The notes beneath the pieces were generated by a model. That model saw nothing but the letters and a program-made list of their open reading frames with translations. It made no database searches and had not been told where the DNA came from. A stretch of 64,000 nt of DNA from Bradyrhizobium iriomotense (GTDB lineage Bacteria > Pseudomonadota > Alphaproteobacteria > Rhizobiales > Xanthobacteraceae), in assembly GCF_030160715.1 (NCBI RefSeq), contig NZ_BSOW01000014.1, forward strand, positions 124,001 through 188,000, read 5' to 3'. Positions 51,912-60,643 of this stretch are shown piece after piece (position 1 is the stretch's first letter; the number at the start of each line of letters is the position of its first letter). The position numbers were made by a program, and so were the translations under genes.

Positions 51912-52058
51912 CTTTCGTCTCCTTCAATGACCGTTGTCGTCCCGCAGAACGCAGCTAGCGCGCCTGCGAGGGTTTTTTAGGGCGGACGCCCGGTTCGGCC
52001 GGGCGGTACTTGATCATATGGAGAGCTTGGTAGTCCTTTTTTCCGGCAAGCTCAACTC

Positions 52059-54041
52059 TCAGGAAACGCGCTTCAGGACAGCGTTAACCGCAGCCTCGGC
52101 AGTAATTCCAAAGTGCTTGTAAAGATCCTTGGCAGGCGCGCTCGCGCCGAAGGAATGCATGCCGATAAATTCACCATCCTGGCCGATCACGGCATCCCAG
52201 CCCCAGCGCACTGCGGCCTCGATTGCGACCTTGACCGGCGTCTTGCCGATGATGGCGGCACGCTTCGCCTCTGGTTGCGCTAACAAGAGCTCGAGCGAGG
52301 GCACCGAGACCACCCGCGTCGGGATGCCGCGCTCGGCGAGCTGCTTCTGGGCGGCGACCGCGATCTCGACCTCGGAGCCCGAGGCGAACAGCGTCGCCTT
52401 GGCTTCGCCTTGCGCGGCGACCAGCTCATAGGCGCCGTGCTGGCAGGGGTTCTCGTTGGCGGAGCTGCGCAGCTGCGGCAGGTTCTGGCGCGTCAGCGCC
52501 AGCACCGTCGGCCCGTCGACGCGGTTGAGCGCCAGCTCCCAGCACTCGGCGACCTCGATGGAGTCGCAGGGGCGGAACACGCGCATGTTCGGAATGGCGC
52601 GCAACGCGGCGAGATGCTCGACCGGCTGATGGGTCGGGCCGTCCTCGCCGAGGCCGATGGAATCGTGAGTCATCACGTACACGACGCCCGCGCCCATCAG
52701 GGCGGCGATCCGCATCGCGGGCCGTGCGTAGTCCGTGAACACCAGGAAGGTCGCGCCATTCGGCGCGAAGCCGCCGTGCAGGAAGATGCCGTTCATGGCG
52801 GCACACATGCCGTGCTCGCGGATGCCGTAATGGACGAAGCGGCCCTTCGGCGTCTTGGCGGAGAAGGCTGTCGCCGATTTCGCCTTGTTGTTGTTGGAGC
52901 CGGTGAGATCGGCCGAACCTGCCAAGAACTCCATCGGCATCGCGGCGGCGATCGCCTCGATCGCTGCTTCCGAGGATTTGCGCGTCGCGACGTTGAGCGG
53001 ATTTTCCAGCAGGCCCTTCTTGTGCGCCTTCAGCGCCTTTGCCAGCGAGGCGGGACGCTCGTGGCGCACGCGGCGCTCGAACTCGGCGCGCTTGCGGCTG
53101 CCGAGTTCGCCAATCCGCGCTTCCCACTCCTGCCGCGCAGCCGCGCCACGGCTGCCAGCCGCGCGCCAGGCCTGGAGCACGTCGTCGGGCACCGAGAACG
53201 GCTCGAGCGAGATGCCGAGATTTTCCTTGGCGGCCTTGAGCTCGTCGGCGCCGAGCGCCTCGCCATGCACCTTCGCGGTGCCGGCCTTATGCGGCGCGCC
53301 ATAGCCGATGGTGGTGCGGCAGGCGATCAGCGTCGGCTTGTTGGACTTTTTTGCGCGCGTGATTGCGGCTGTGATCGCGGCCTGGTCCTGGCCGTCGATC
53401 TTCTCGGCGGCCCAGCCCGCCGACTTGAAGCGCTTCACCTGATCGACCGAGTCTGCGATCGAGGTCGGGCCGTCGATCGAGATGCCGTTGTCGTCATAGA
53501 GCACGATCAGCTTGTTCAGCTTCCAGTGCCCGGCCATGGCGATCGCTTCCTGCGACACGCCCTCCATCAGGTCGCCGTCGGAGGCAAGAACGTAGGTGTG
53601 GTGGTCGACGATCTTCTTGCCGAACTCGGCCGCCAGCATCTTCTCGGCGAGCGCCATGCCGACCGCGGTGGAAATGCCCTGGCCGAGCGGGCCGGTGGTG
53701 GTCTCGATGCCCTTGGTGTGGAAGTTCTCGGGGTGGCCGGGGGTGAGCGAGCCGAGCTGGCGGAACTGCTTGAGCTGGTCCAGCGTCATGTCCGGATTGC
53801 CGGTCAGGAACAGCAGCGAGTAGAGCAGCATCGAGCCGTGGCCGGCCGACAGCACGAAGCGGTCGCGGTCGGGCCAGGCGGGGGCCTGGGTGTCGAATTT
53901 CAGGAACTGCGTGAACAGCACGGTCGCGATGTCGGCGGCGCCCATCGGCAGGCCGGGATGGCCGGACTTGGCCTTCTCGACCGCGTCCATCGAAAGCCCG
54001 CGGATCGCATTGGCCATACGGGTGGGGTCGACCTGCGTCAT
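52059..54041 (-). CDS. tkt: Transketolase
   Basis: Thiamine-diphosphate enzyme of 660 aa that transfers two-carbon units between sugar phosphates in the pentose-phosphate and Calvin pathways. KAKSGHPGLPMGAADIA, the thiamine-binding GDLMEGVSQEA, and GIREHGMCAAMNGI of the pyrimidine domain are clear; the C-terminal domain is present. ATG 54041 begins at the conserved MTQVDPTRMANAIRGLS. It opens the minus-strand cluster; its 277-base gap to the divergent DUF4164 gene should hold the cluster promoter. Confidence 0.96.
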   Translation of the reverse strand: MTQVDPTRMANAIRGLSMDAVEKAKSGHPGLPMGAADIATVLFTQFLKFDTQAPAWPDRDRFVLSAGHGSMLLYSLLFLTGNPDMTLDQLKQFRQLGSLTPGHPENFHTKGIETTTGPLGQGISTAVGMALAEKMLAAEFGKKIVDHHTYVLASDGDLMEGVSQEAIAMAGHWKLNKLIVLYDDNGISIDGPTSIADSVDQVKRFKSAGWAAEKIDGQDQAAITAAITRAKKSNKPTLIACRTTIGYGAPHKAGTAKVHGEALGADELKAAKENLGISLEPFSVPDDVLQAWRAAGSRGAAARQEWEARIGELGSRKRAEFERRVRHERPASLAKALKAHKKGLLENPLNVATRKSSEAAIEAIAAAMPMEFLAGSADLTGSNNNKAKSATAFSAKTPKGRFVHYGIREHGMCAAMNGIFLHGGFAPNGATFLVFTDYARPAMRIAALMGAGVVYVMTHDSIGLGEDGPTHQPVEHLAALRAIPNMRVFRPCDSIEVAECWELALNRVDGPTVLALTRQNLPQLRSSANENPCQHGAYELVAAQGEAKATLFASGSEVEIAVAAQKQLAERGIPTRVVSVPSLELLLAQPEAKRAAIIGKTPVKVAIEAAVRWGWDAVIGQDGEFIGMHSFGASAPAKDLYKHFGITAEAAVNAVLKRVS

Positions 54042-54319
54042 GTCTGAAATCCGTCTGAAATGAGGCGCTTGGTGGCGGTGCACGCCCGCGCGGGAAGGAG
54101 CCTTTCGGCCGTCGAGGGTCGGGCGCTGGATAGCATCTCGGTTCCGGGAGTCCAAGGCAATCGAACGTGGGGTTGGCCGTAAAAGTTGCTTAGCAGTGCA
54201 TAGTTTCAAGGCGGCGTTGCGCTTAGCTTCCCTGCCACGTAAATTTCTGCTTCTAACCGCTTGCCGAACCGAGTCTTTTGCCGGGCGGTAAGCCAACTTA
54301 GAGGTCCGCCGCTGACTGC
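54042..54319. promoter_or_regulatory. Divergent upstream region of tkt and the DUF4164 gene
   Basis: A 278-base gap between divergent genes, so it should contain both promoters. The part 54150-54290 is relatively AT-rich (CTTAGCAGTGCATAG, TAAATTTCTGCTTC), but I could not fix a -35/-10 pair or an operator by eye. Confidence 0.4.
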
Positions 54320-54640
54320 ATGAGCGATCGCGCTGCCAACAGTTCCGCCATGACGGAATCCGCCGCCGTCGAGATCGAAATCGCGACTCGCAGACTCACG
54401 GCCGCGCTCGACTCGCTGGAGAGCGCGGTCGAGCGACGGCGCGATGCCGATCGCGACGAGAACGAGCTTGCGACGCGCATCCAGGCGCTGGGCACGGATC
54501 GCTCGCGTTTGGCCGACGAACTCGACGGTGCGCTGATGAAGGCGCGCAAGCTCGAGCGCACCAATCGCGAAGTCTCCGATCGGCTGGATGCTGCGATCGT
54601 CACGATACGTTCGGTGCTCGATACCGGAGAGGATGGATGA
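54320..54640 (+). CDS. DUF4164 family protein
   Basis: Small acidic coiled-coil protein of 106 aa, with the family core TRRLTAALDSLESAVERRRD and LDGALMKARKLERTNREVSD. Members lie beside zapA in alphaproteobacteria, so a role in division-ring assembly is suggested but unproven. Its TGA overlaps the zapA ATG by four bases (ATGA), indicating coupling. Confidence 0.85.
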   Translation: MSDRAANSSAMTESAAVEIEIATRRLTAALDSLESAVERRRDADRDENELATRIQALGTDRSRLADELDGALMKARKLERTNREVSDRLDAAIVTIRSVLDTGEDG

Positions 54641-55020
54641 GCCACATCAACGTCACCATCAACGGCCGGCAATATCGCATGGCCTGCGAGGAAGGGCAGG
54701 AGGTGCGGCTGCTCAAGCTCGCCGAAAGCCTCGAGTCGCGAATCCAGAATCTGCGCGGAAAGTTCGGCGAGATCGGCGATGCGCGGCTCACCGTGATGGC
54801 GGCGCTGACCGTATGCGACGAGCTGGTCGATGCGGGAAATCGCGTCCGGACGCTGGAAGCCGAGGTGAACGAGCTGAGGGATTTCCGCAACGCCGCCGCC
54901 GAGCGCGCCCGGATGACGCAGACCGCGGTGGTCAACGCGCTGAATGCGGCCGCCGAGCGCATCGAGAAATCGACCCAGGTGCTGAACCGGACCGTGGGCA
55001 ACGGGATCGCGATCGGCTGA
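54637..55020 (+). CDS. zapA: Cell division protein ZapA
   Basis: FtsZ-associated protein of 127 aa that bundles FtsZ filaments at the division ring. The beta-hairpin opening VTINGRQYRMACEEGQEVRL, then a long coiled-coil helix (about 35-105), is the ZapA fold; it is slightly longer than E. coli ZapA. It is followed by 6S RNA and fau, an order also found in E. coli (zapA-ssrS-fau). Confidence 0.9.
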   Translation: MSHINVTINGRQYRMACEEGQEVRLLKLAESLESRIQNLRGKFGEIGDARLTVMAALTVCDELVDAGNRVRTLEAEVNELRDFRNAAAERARMTQTAVVNALNAAAERIEKSTQVLNRTVGNGIAIG

Positions 55021-55109
55021 CGATCAAAGGTGGGCTGGCGATTCGTCAGCATCGTTGTTAGATTGCGCCAAGCGAAGCTGTGGCGCGCGTCAGGAGCCAT
55101 ATATCCCCG

Positions 55110-55262
55110 GGGCCTTATCGATCCTTTAGGGAACTGTCCCTGGCCGGGCCCGTGGGCTCGGACATATGGTGCCCACCTACTTTCGTAGGGAACTCCGGGA
55201 TCGAGTGCTTCAACGGCGTTTGCGGCTTCGCGCTTGTGTTTACTTGGTTTGTGGCCTTCTAA
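55110..55262 (+). ncRNA. ssrS: 6S RNA
   Basis: Regulatory RNA that mimics an open promoter and binds RNA polymerase with the housekeeping sigma factor. The segment has the expected form: a closing stem TCGATCCT (near 55118-55125)/GGGATCGA (near 55197-55204), a large asymmetric bubble containing CTTTAGGGAACTGTCCC and its counterpart TTTCGTAGGGAACTCC, and an internal hairpin GTGGGC...GCCCAC. TATATC just upstream may be the -10 box. Position between zapA and fau is the classic 6S location. Ends are approximate. Confidence 0.85.
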
Positions 55263-55303
55263 TTTGCGTCCCTGACACGCTTGCGGTTGAATTTGGTTTC
55301 GGT

Positions 55304-55405
55304 GTCATGCCCCCGCGAAAGCGGGGCATCCAGTACGCCGCGCTGTCGAGGTTCATGCTCTGGCGTCTCTGGAATACTGGATCGCCCGCCTTCGCGGGCG
55401 ATGAC
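55304..55405. repeat. Palindromic repeat family A, copy 5
   Basis: GTCATGCCCCCGCG...GGGGCATCCAGTACGCC and TACTGGATCGCCCG...GGGCGATGAC. It lies between the 6S RNA and fau, so it could end 6S read-through or separate the two transcripts. Confidence 0.85.
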
Positions 55406-55439
55406 GGCAGAACAAGGTTCTGCCTCAGGGAAAACGCTG

Positions 55440-56036
55440 ATGACCAACTCCAAAGCCGAACTCCGTGCCAAGGCTCTCGCCAAGCGCGATGCGCTCAGCG
55501 AGAAGAAGCGCGCCGCCGCCGCCGCAAAGCTCGGCAAGCGCGGCGTGCCGTTCGAGATCGCGCCCGGCAGCATCGTCTCCGGCTATTCGCCGATCCGCAG
55601 CGAGATCGATCCGGTGCCCCTGATGCAGAAGCTCGCGGCCGAAGGTGCGCGGCTGGCGCTGCCTTGCGTCACCACGCGCGGCAAGTCGCTGATCTTCCGC
55701 ATCTGGCATCCGAGCGACCGGCTGATGCTCGGCCCGCTCGGCATTCCCGAGCCGTCGCCGGCGGCGGCCGAGGTCATCCCCGACTTCATGCTGACGCCGC
55801 TCGCCGCGTTCGACCGTCTCGGCCACCGCATCGGCTACGGCGCGGGACATTACGATTTCACCTTCGCGCATTTGCGCAAGACCAAGCATGTCGTCGGCAT
55901 CGGGCTCGCGTTTGCGGCACAGGAGATCGAGGCTGTTCCCGCACTATCGCACGACGTCGCGCTGGATTATGTGCTAACGGAAACCGACGTGTTCGATTTC
56001 CGGAGTTCTGAAGTTGCGCATTCTCTTCGTGGGTGA
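55440..56036 (+). CDS. fau: 5-formyltetrahydrofolate cyclo-ligase
   Basis: Enzyme of 198 aa that converts 5-formyl-THF to 5,10-methenyl-THF with ATP, recycling folate. KAELRAKALAKRDALS at the start, the substrate block IVSGYSPIRSEIDP and the ATP/Mg motif DRLGHRIGYGAGHYDFTFA are all present. ATG 55440 was chosen because the frame upstream is repeat A5. Its end overlaps the next gene by 23 bases. 6S RNA lies just upstream, as in E. coli. Confidence 0.93.
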   Translation: MTNSKAELRAKALAKRDALSEKKRAAAAAKLGKRGVPFEIAPGSIVSGYSPIRSEIDPVPLMQKLAAEGARLALPCVTTRGKSLIFRIWHPSDRLMLGPLGIPEPSPAAAEVIPDFMLTPLAAFDRLGHRIGYGAGHYDFTFAHLRKTKHVVGIGLAFAAQEIEAVPALSHDVALDYVLTETDVFDFRSSEVAHSLRG

Positions 56037-56838
56037 CGTCGTTGGCCGGGCCGGCCGTGCGGCGATCGCCGAGCATCTGCCCAATATGGTTCGCGACTGG
56101 TCACTCGATTTCGTCGTCGTCAACGGTGAAAATTCCGCCGGCGGTTTCGGTATCACGGAAGCGATCTATCAGGAGCTGCTCGACGCCGGCGCCGACGCGG
56201 TCACGCTCGGCAACCATTCCTGGGACCAGCGCGAGGCGCTGGTGTTCATCGAGCGCGCCGAGCGCCTTGTGCGACCGGCGAACTATCCGCGCGGCACGCC
56301 GGGCCGCGGTGCGGCTCTGGTCGAGACCAAGAACGGCCGCCGCGCGCTCGTCGTCAACGCGCTGGGCCGTGTCTTCATGACGCCGTTCGACGATCCCTTC
56401 GCTGCGCTCGAGCGCGAGCTCGGCGCCTGTCCGTTGCGCGAGGCGGCCGATGCGATCGTGGTCGATTTCCATTGCGAGGCGACCAGCGAGAAGCAGGGCA
56501 TCGGCTTCTTCTGCGACGGCCGCGCCAGCCTCGTCGTCGGCACGCATACGCATGTGCCGACCGCCGATCACCAGATCCTTCCCGGCGGCACCGCCTACAT
56601 GACCGATGCCGGCATGACCGGCGACTACGATTCGATCATCGGCATGCAGAAGGAAGAGCCGCTGCGCCGCTTCATCTCCGGGATTCCCTCCGGCCGTTTC
56701 GAGCCCGCGATGGGCACGGCGACGCTGAGCGGGGTCGCGGTGGAGACCGATGATGCAACGGGCCTTGCGCTGAAGATTGCGCCAGTTCGCGCGGGTGGCC
56801 GGCTCGAGCCGGCGACGCCGAGGTTCTGGTTGAGCTGA
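56014..56838 (+). CDS. YmdB-type metallophosphoesterase (TIGR00282 family)
   Basis: Cytoplasmic phosphodiesterase of 274 aa. The metal-binding motifs GDVVG near residue 7, NGENSAGG, GNHSWDQ and FHCEATSEKQ, VVGTHTHVPTAD are intact. The Bacillus homologue hydrolyses 2',3'-cyclic nucleotides and influences biofilm and sporulation. The start is TTG 56014, with GGAG eight bases upstream, inside the fau gene; the conserved LRILFVGDVVG begins there. Confidence 0.9.
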   Translation: MRILFVGDVVGRAGRAAIAEHLPNMVRDWSLDFVVVNGENSAGGFGITEAIYQELLDAGADAVTLGNHSWDQREALVFIERAERLVRPANYPRGTPGRGAALVETKNGRRALVVNALGRVFMTPFDDPFAALERELGACPLREAADAIVVDFHCEATSEKQGIGFFCDGRASLVVGTHTHVPTADHQILPGGTAYMTDAGMTGDYDSIIGMQKEEPLRRFISGIPSGRFEPAMGTATLSGVAVETDDATGLALKIAPVRAGGRLEPATPRFWLS

Positions 56839-56857
56839 TCGGCGCCACACACTCCGA

Positions 56858-56995
56858 GTCGTCCCGGCGAAGGCTTGGCGAAGGCTGGGACCCATACCGC
56901 GGGATCCCGCGATAGTGGACGGTGCTCGTCCCGAACGACGAGCCTTCGCCAAACTACTGGCTGTGGTTATGGGTCCCGGCCTTCGCCGGGACGAC
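56858..56995. repeat. Palindromic repeat family D, copy 3
   Basis: Left arm GTCCCGGCGAAGGCTTGGCG shows a small duplication (GCGAAGGCT twice) relative to D1; right arm GGGTCCCGGCCTTCGCCGGG with ACGAC matches D1 exactly. The centre contains CTGTGGTTATGG as in D2. It lies between convergent genes. Confidence 0.82.
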
Positions 56996-57042
56996 ATTGG
57001 TCGCGCTTTACGGAGAGAGCGCTGACCGCTGCCTGAGCGACC

Positions 57043-58467
57043 TCACCCCTGCCGAAATCCCATCCGGAACGCGCCCCAGTGCTTGCCCTTCACGACGATC
57101 GGCGAGGACAGATCCTTCATCAGCACGAACTGGCCGCCGCCCATGTCACGGCGATAGGTCTGCAGCAGGAAAGGTTTTGTGTTCGCCGCGACCTTCTTCA
57201 CCGCGCGGTCGTTGAACAGGCGGCGGTTGCGGCAATTGGCGTTGTTCCAGACGGGGTCCTTGCCCTGCGGCAGGCGATAGTTCGGATTGTGGGTCGGCAG
57301 ATAGCCGCCCTTCGCCCAGGCGACGCAGAACACGATGCGCGGGTCTGACTTCTGGATCGGATCCTGGATTGCCGGCAGCACACGGTCGGTGAAGTCGACA
57401 TAGCTGGTGAGAAATTGCTTGGGATCGGTGCCTGGAACCTCGCGATAGGTTTCGTCCATGAGCTGATTGAGCGTGATCTCGCCGCGGTCGATCGCCGCCT
57501 CGAACTCGGTCGAGATGCGCCTGGCGGTGTCGACGACCACACGGATCAGCGGCGCGTCCGACGTCTCCACGCCGCTGTTGGCGATCAGCGCGATCAGGCC
57601 CTCGGAGGTGTCGAGCAGTCTTGCTACCCGCTCGTCGGCATTCCTGAGGTCGCGCGAGGAGAGGTCGACGCCCTTGGCGAGCTCGCTGAGTTGCGAGATC
57701 ACGGTGTCGCAATGGCCGAGATTGGAGGTCGCGGCGCGCGCGACGCCATCGATCTCCGCGCCCACGGACGCAAAGCCCTGCTGCACGCGCGAGATGATGC
57801 CGGAGATCTGCTGCGCGCCTTCGCCGGCGTTCTTCGCCCGCAGCGAGGCATCGCCGCTTTCGCCGATCAGGCTCCCGATCTGGCCGTCGAGATCGCGCAC
57901 CGTGTCCGAGATCTGCTGGGTGGCCTGGCGGGTTGCTTCCGCAAGGTTCTTCACCTCGCTCGCCACCACGGCGAAGCCGCGGCCGGCGCTGCCGGCGCGC
58001 GCCGCCTCGATCGTGGCGTTGAGCGCGAGCAGGTTGGTCTGCTTCGCAATCGCCTCGATCGAGCCGGAGACCTTGGCGACCTGGCTCAGCGCGGAGCCGA
58101 CCGCGGCGAGCCGCGCCTCGATGCGAGTGACGGCTGCGACGAGCTCGGAGATGTGGCTGACCGCGGTCTCGACCACCTCGCGGGACTGCGCGATCTCGCT
58201 GACCGCGGTGGATGTCGTCGATTGCACCGCCTGCGAGGCATTGGCGATCTCGCGATTGGCCGAGACCATCGTCTCCGCCGTCTTCTGCAAATGGTGGAAT
58301 CGCTCCGACTGGCTGGCGACGCGGTTCGCGACCTCCTGGACGTTGCCGGCGACGTCGGCGAGCTCAACCCCGAGGCCGCCGATGCGATCGGCGAGCTGAT
58401 CCACGAGTCGTTCGGCCAACGTCCGGTTGGATGACGTGTCCATGACTGCACGCTGCACGACGGACAT
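57043..58467 (-). CDS. Soluble methyl-accepting chemotaxis receptor with C-terminal sensor
   Basis: Cytoplasmic chemoreceptor of 474 aa: no membrane segment or signal peptide. The signalling tip is AIAKQTNLLALNATIEAARA (about residues 140-160), flanked by long helices. The last 150 residues form a sensor shared with the neighbouring receptor (DPRIVFCVAWAKGGYLPTHN...RNRRLFNDRAV...RDMGGGQFVLMK...KGKHWGAFRMGF). ATG 58467 with GGAGGAAG seven bases upstream. The ligand is unknown; the reversed order (output first, sensor last) and soluble state suggest an internal metabolic or redox cue. Confidence 0.9.
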   Translation of the reverse strand: MSVVQRAVMDTSSNRTLAERLVDQLADRIGGLGVELADVAGNVQEVANRVASQSERFHHLQKTAETMVSANREIANASQAVQSTTSTAVSEIAQSREVVETAVSHISELVAAVTRIEARLAAVGSALSQVAKVSGSIEAIAKQTNLLALNATIEAARAGSAGRGFAVVASEVKNLAEATRQATQQISDTVRDLDGQIGSLIGESGDASLRAKNAGEGAQQISGIISRVQQGFASVGAEIDGVARAATSNLGHCDTVISQLSELAKGVDLSSRDLRNADERVARLLDTSEGLIALIANSGVETSDAPLIRVVVDTARRISTEFEAAIDRGEITLNQLMDETYREVPGTDPKQFLTSYVDFTDRVLPAIQDPIQKSDPRIVFCVAWAKGGYLPTHNPNYRLPQGKDPVWNNANCRNRRLFNDRAVKKVAANTKPFLLQTYRRDMGGGQFVLMKDLSSPIVVKGKHWGAFRMGFRQG

Positions 58468-58588
58468 GTTCGAACTTCCTCCGGTCGGAGTCGCCAATCG
58501 ACTCACTGCGGCATACCCATTTTCATTTCAAAACGTGATTCGTTTTAATGCTGATTCGCGCTTTGCCGTCTTGCCTGAGCGTGCACTC

Positions 58589-58687
58589 AAGCGCGATGAC
58601 GTCGGGTTGAATTGTCATCGCGCTTTAGGTCTTTGTTTGTGCATGGTCTTTTCGGAAGCGCCCCGTACTTCCCCGGATCATGCTTTA
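58589..58687 (-). mobile_element. Two-hairpin MITE-like element (family B), copy 4, inverted and diverged
   Basis: Read on the minus strand this is TAAAGCATGATCCGG...GTCATCGCGCTT, the family B order, with about 20 substitutions. The minus-strand site is CTC-TA then the element, then GAGTG; the second TA has been lost, but the flanks rebuild CTAG. The TA plus first A forms the TAA stop of the upstream receptor gene (58685-58687). It lies between two paralogous receptor genes. Confidence 0.8.
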
Positions 58688-60433
58688 GAGCTTGTAGGCC
58701 GTCCGGAACCCGCCCCAGTGCCGGCCCTGCACGCGGATCGGCACGTCGATCTCGCGCATCATTACGGTATTGCCGTTGCCCATGTCGCGCGCGTAGCTCT
58801 GCACCAGGTAAGAGCGCAGATTGCGCGCCGCAGCGAGGCCCGCCGGGTCGTTGAAGATGCGCCGGTTGCGGCTATTCGCTGTGTTCCAGGCGACGTCACC
58901 CGGGCGCTGCAGATGCGAATAGATCTTGTTGTGCACCGGCAGGAAGCCGTTGCGGTCGACCATGGCGCAGAACGCCATGCGTGGATCCCTCGCCAGAAAT
59001 GCTTCCTGGAAGGAGGGGAGGGCGCGGTCGGCCCAGTCGAGATATCTGGTGCGGTATTGCACCGGGTTGGTGCCTGACATTTCCACGTAATCGGTGTCGA
59101 AGAGATCATCGAGCCTGACCTCGCCGCGCGCGACCGCCTGCTCGAAGATCTTCGTCAGCGCAGCGCCCGCTTCCATCGCGCGGGTCACGAACTCCATGTT
59201 CTCCTCGTGGATCGACCAGAGCCTGTCCTCGATCTTTTCGCGCAGCTCGGCATTGGGCGAGAGGAACTGCGCCCGTGCGCCGGCCTTGGACTGCTCGGTG
59301 ACGCGCAGGCGGCAGGCGCCGACATCCCCGAGCAGGCCGTCGATGGTCTCGTGCACCGAAAGTCTGACCGCATCCGCGCCGCCGATCAGAACGCCGTCCA
59401 TCGCAATCTCGTAGACCGGCATCGCGGCCCGGCCACTCCCGATCTCGAGCTTGAGATGGCAGGGCAGCCGCTCGGTCTTGCGGCGGTCGTCGCCGTCGCT
59501 CTGCCTGAGCAGCACCGCGCAGCGCGATTTCAGCTTCTGCGCGAACGTCGTGACCGCCTTGCCGGCGCTGGAGACGCTTTCGCCATGGGCTTCCGCCGCC
59601 TTGGTGGCGGCATCGATCTCGGCGGCGCTGTCGCCGACGGATACGATGAATTGGGATGCGGTCGCCGCGTTGCCGGAGACCTCGCTGGTGGTCGCGGTCT
59701 GCTCGGCGACCGCGCCGTTGACGGTGTCGAACACCGGGCGGATCGCCTCGATCGCCTGTGAGATGCGGTGCACGGCTTCTGCCGAGCCTGCGGCGTCCTT
59801 TTGCAGTGCCTCGATCTTCTTGGTGATCTCCTCGGTCGCGCCCTGGGTCTGCACCGCGAGCGCCTTCACCTCAGTAGCAACGACGGCAAAGCCTTTCCCG
59901 GCCGCGCCGGCGCGCGCCGCCTCAATGGTGGAATTCAGCGCAAGGAGAGTGGTCTGGCGCGCGATCTGCGCGATGAGGTTGACGACGTTGCCGATCGCAG
60001 CCGAGGATTCGCGCAGGCGATCGACATTGGCGCGGGCCTCCTGTGCAGCGGCGCTGGCAGCATCGGCGAGCTTGCCGGCCTCGCGGACCTGGGCACCGAT
60101 GCCCTGCGCGGACTGGGTGAATTTCTCGGCCGCGTTGGCGAAAGTGGTGGCGGTTGATTGCGCGGCGCTGCTGCGCCCCGTGAGCGCATCGGTGCGCTCG
60201 CGGATGGTCGCGAGCGTGTTGGCGGTTGCTTCCGCCCCGCCGGCGACCGATTGGGCGGCGCGCTCGAGCTGGCGGATCATCGCGCCGAGCTCGAGTTCCA
60301 GAAGCTCCAGGATTTCCCTGGCCGAATCGCCCTCCGGTGGGGCAACGGGCCCGGCGACGGCTTGGGCCGCCTGCGGGAGAGCCGCCGGCGCGGCCGGTTC
60401 CGGCAGACGCTTCCGAAATAGTCCGAAGGCCAT
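58685..60433 (-). CDS. Soluble methyl-accepting chemotaxis receptor with PilZ-like and C-terminal sensor
   Basis: Cytoplasmic chemoreceptor of 582 aa. An Ala/Pro-rich start, a helical region (about 45-150), the signalling tip QIARQTTLLALNSTIEAARA, a PilZ-like segment (RRKTERLPCHLKLEIGSG...VYEIAMDGVLIGGADAV), then the same C-terminal sensor as the neighbouring receptor. PilZ domains bind cyclic di-GMP, here with RRKxxR as the possible binding arm, so this receptor may couple cyclic di-GMP to chemotaxis; this is inference. ATG 60433 opens MAFGLFRKR. Its stop codon is supplied by repeat B copy 4. Confidence 0.87.
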   Translation of the reverse strand: MAFGLFRKRLPEPAAPAALPQAAQAVAGPVAPPEGDSAREILELLELELGAMIRQLERAAQSVAGGAEATANTLATIRERTDALTGRSSAAQSTATTFANAAEKFTQSAQGIGAQVREAGKLADAASAAAQEARANVDRLRESSAAIGNVVNLIAQIARQTTLLALNSTIEAARAGAAGKGFAVVATEVKALAVQTQGATEEITKKIEALQKDAAGSAEAVHRISQAIEAIRPVFDTVNGAVAEQTATTSEVSGNAATASQFIVSVGDSAAEIDAATKAAEAHGESVSSAGKAVTTFAQKLKSRCAVLLRQSDGDDRRKTERLPCHLKLEIGSGRAAMPVYEIAMDGVLIGGADAVRLSVHETIDGLLGDVGACRLRVTEQSKAGARAQFLSPNAELREKIEDRLWSIHEENMEFVTRAMEAGAALTKIFEQAVARGEVRLDDLFDTDYVEMSGTNPVQYRTRYLDWADRALPSFQEAFLARDPRMAFCAMVDRNGFLPVHNKIYSHLQRPGDVAWNTANSRNRRIFNDPAGLAAARNLRSYLVQSYARDMGNGNTVMMREIDVPIRVQGRHWGGFRTAYKL

Positions 60434-60643
60434 CGGGTCACTCGTGTCGGGGGACGGATGTGGAAATTTTCCCATCCCGAGATGAAGTCAGGGTTAACAG
60501 ATGCCTGATGGCGAGGTATTTGCCTTACTATAATACCCTCAAGTATGCCCTTTCATTCCGGGGGTGTCGCGGCCTATAAGGCCCGCGCTTTGATCGCTTA
60601 CCTTGCCCCTGACCTTGGCTGACGATTCCTCAAGAGACCACGC

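Noticed and set aside
51975..51999. Hairpin CGCCCGG/CCGGGCG between gap and tkt as a terminator
   Set aside because: No T tract follows on either strand; it may be a stem of unknown use but is not a convincing intrinsic terminator.
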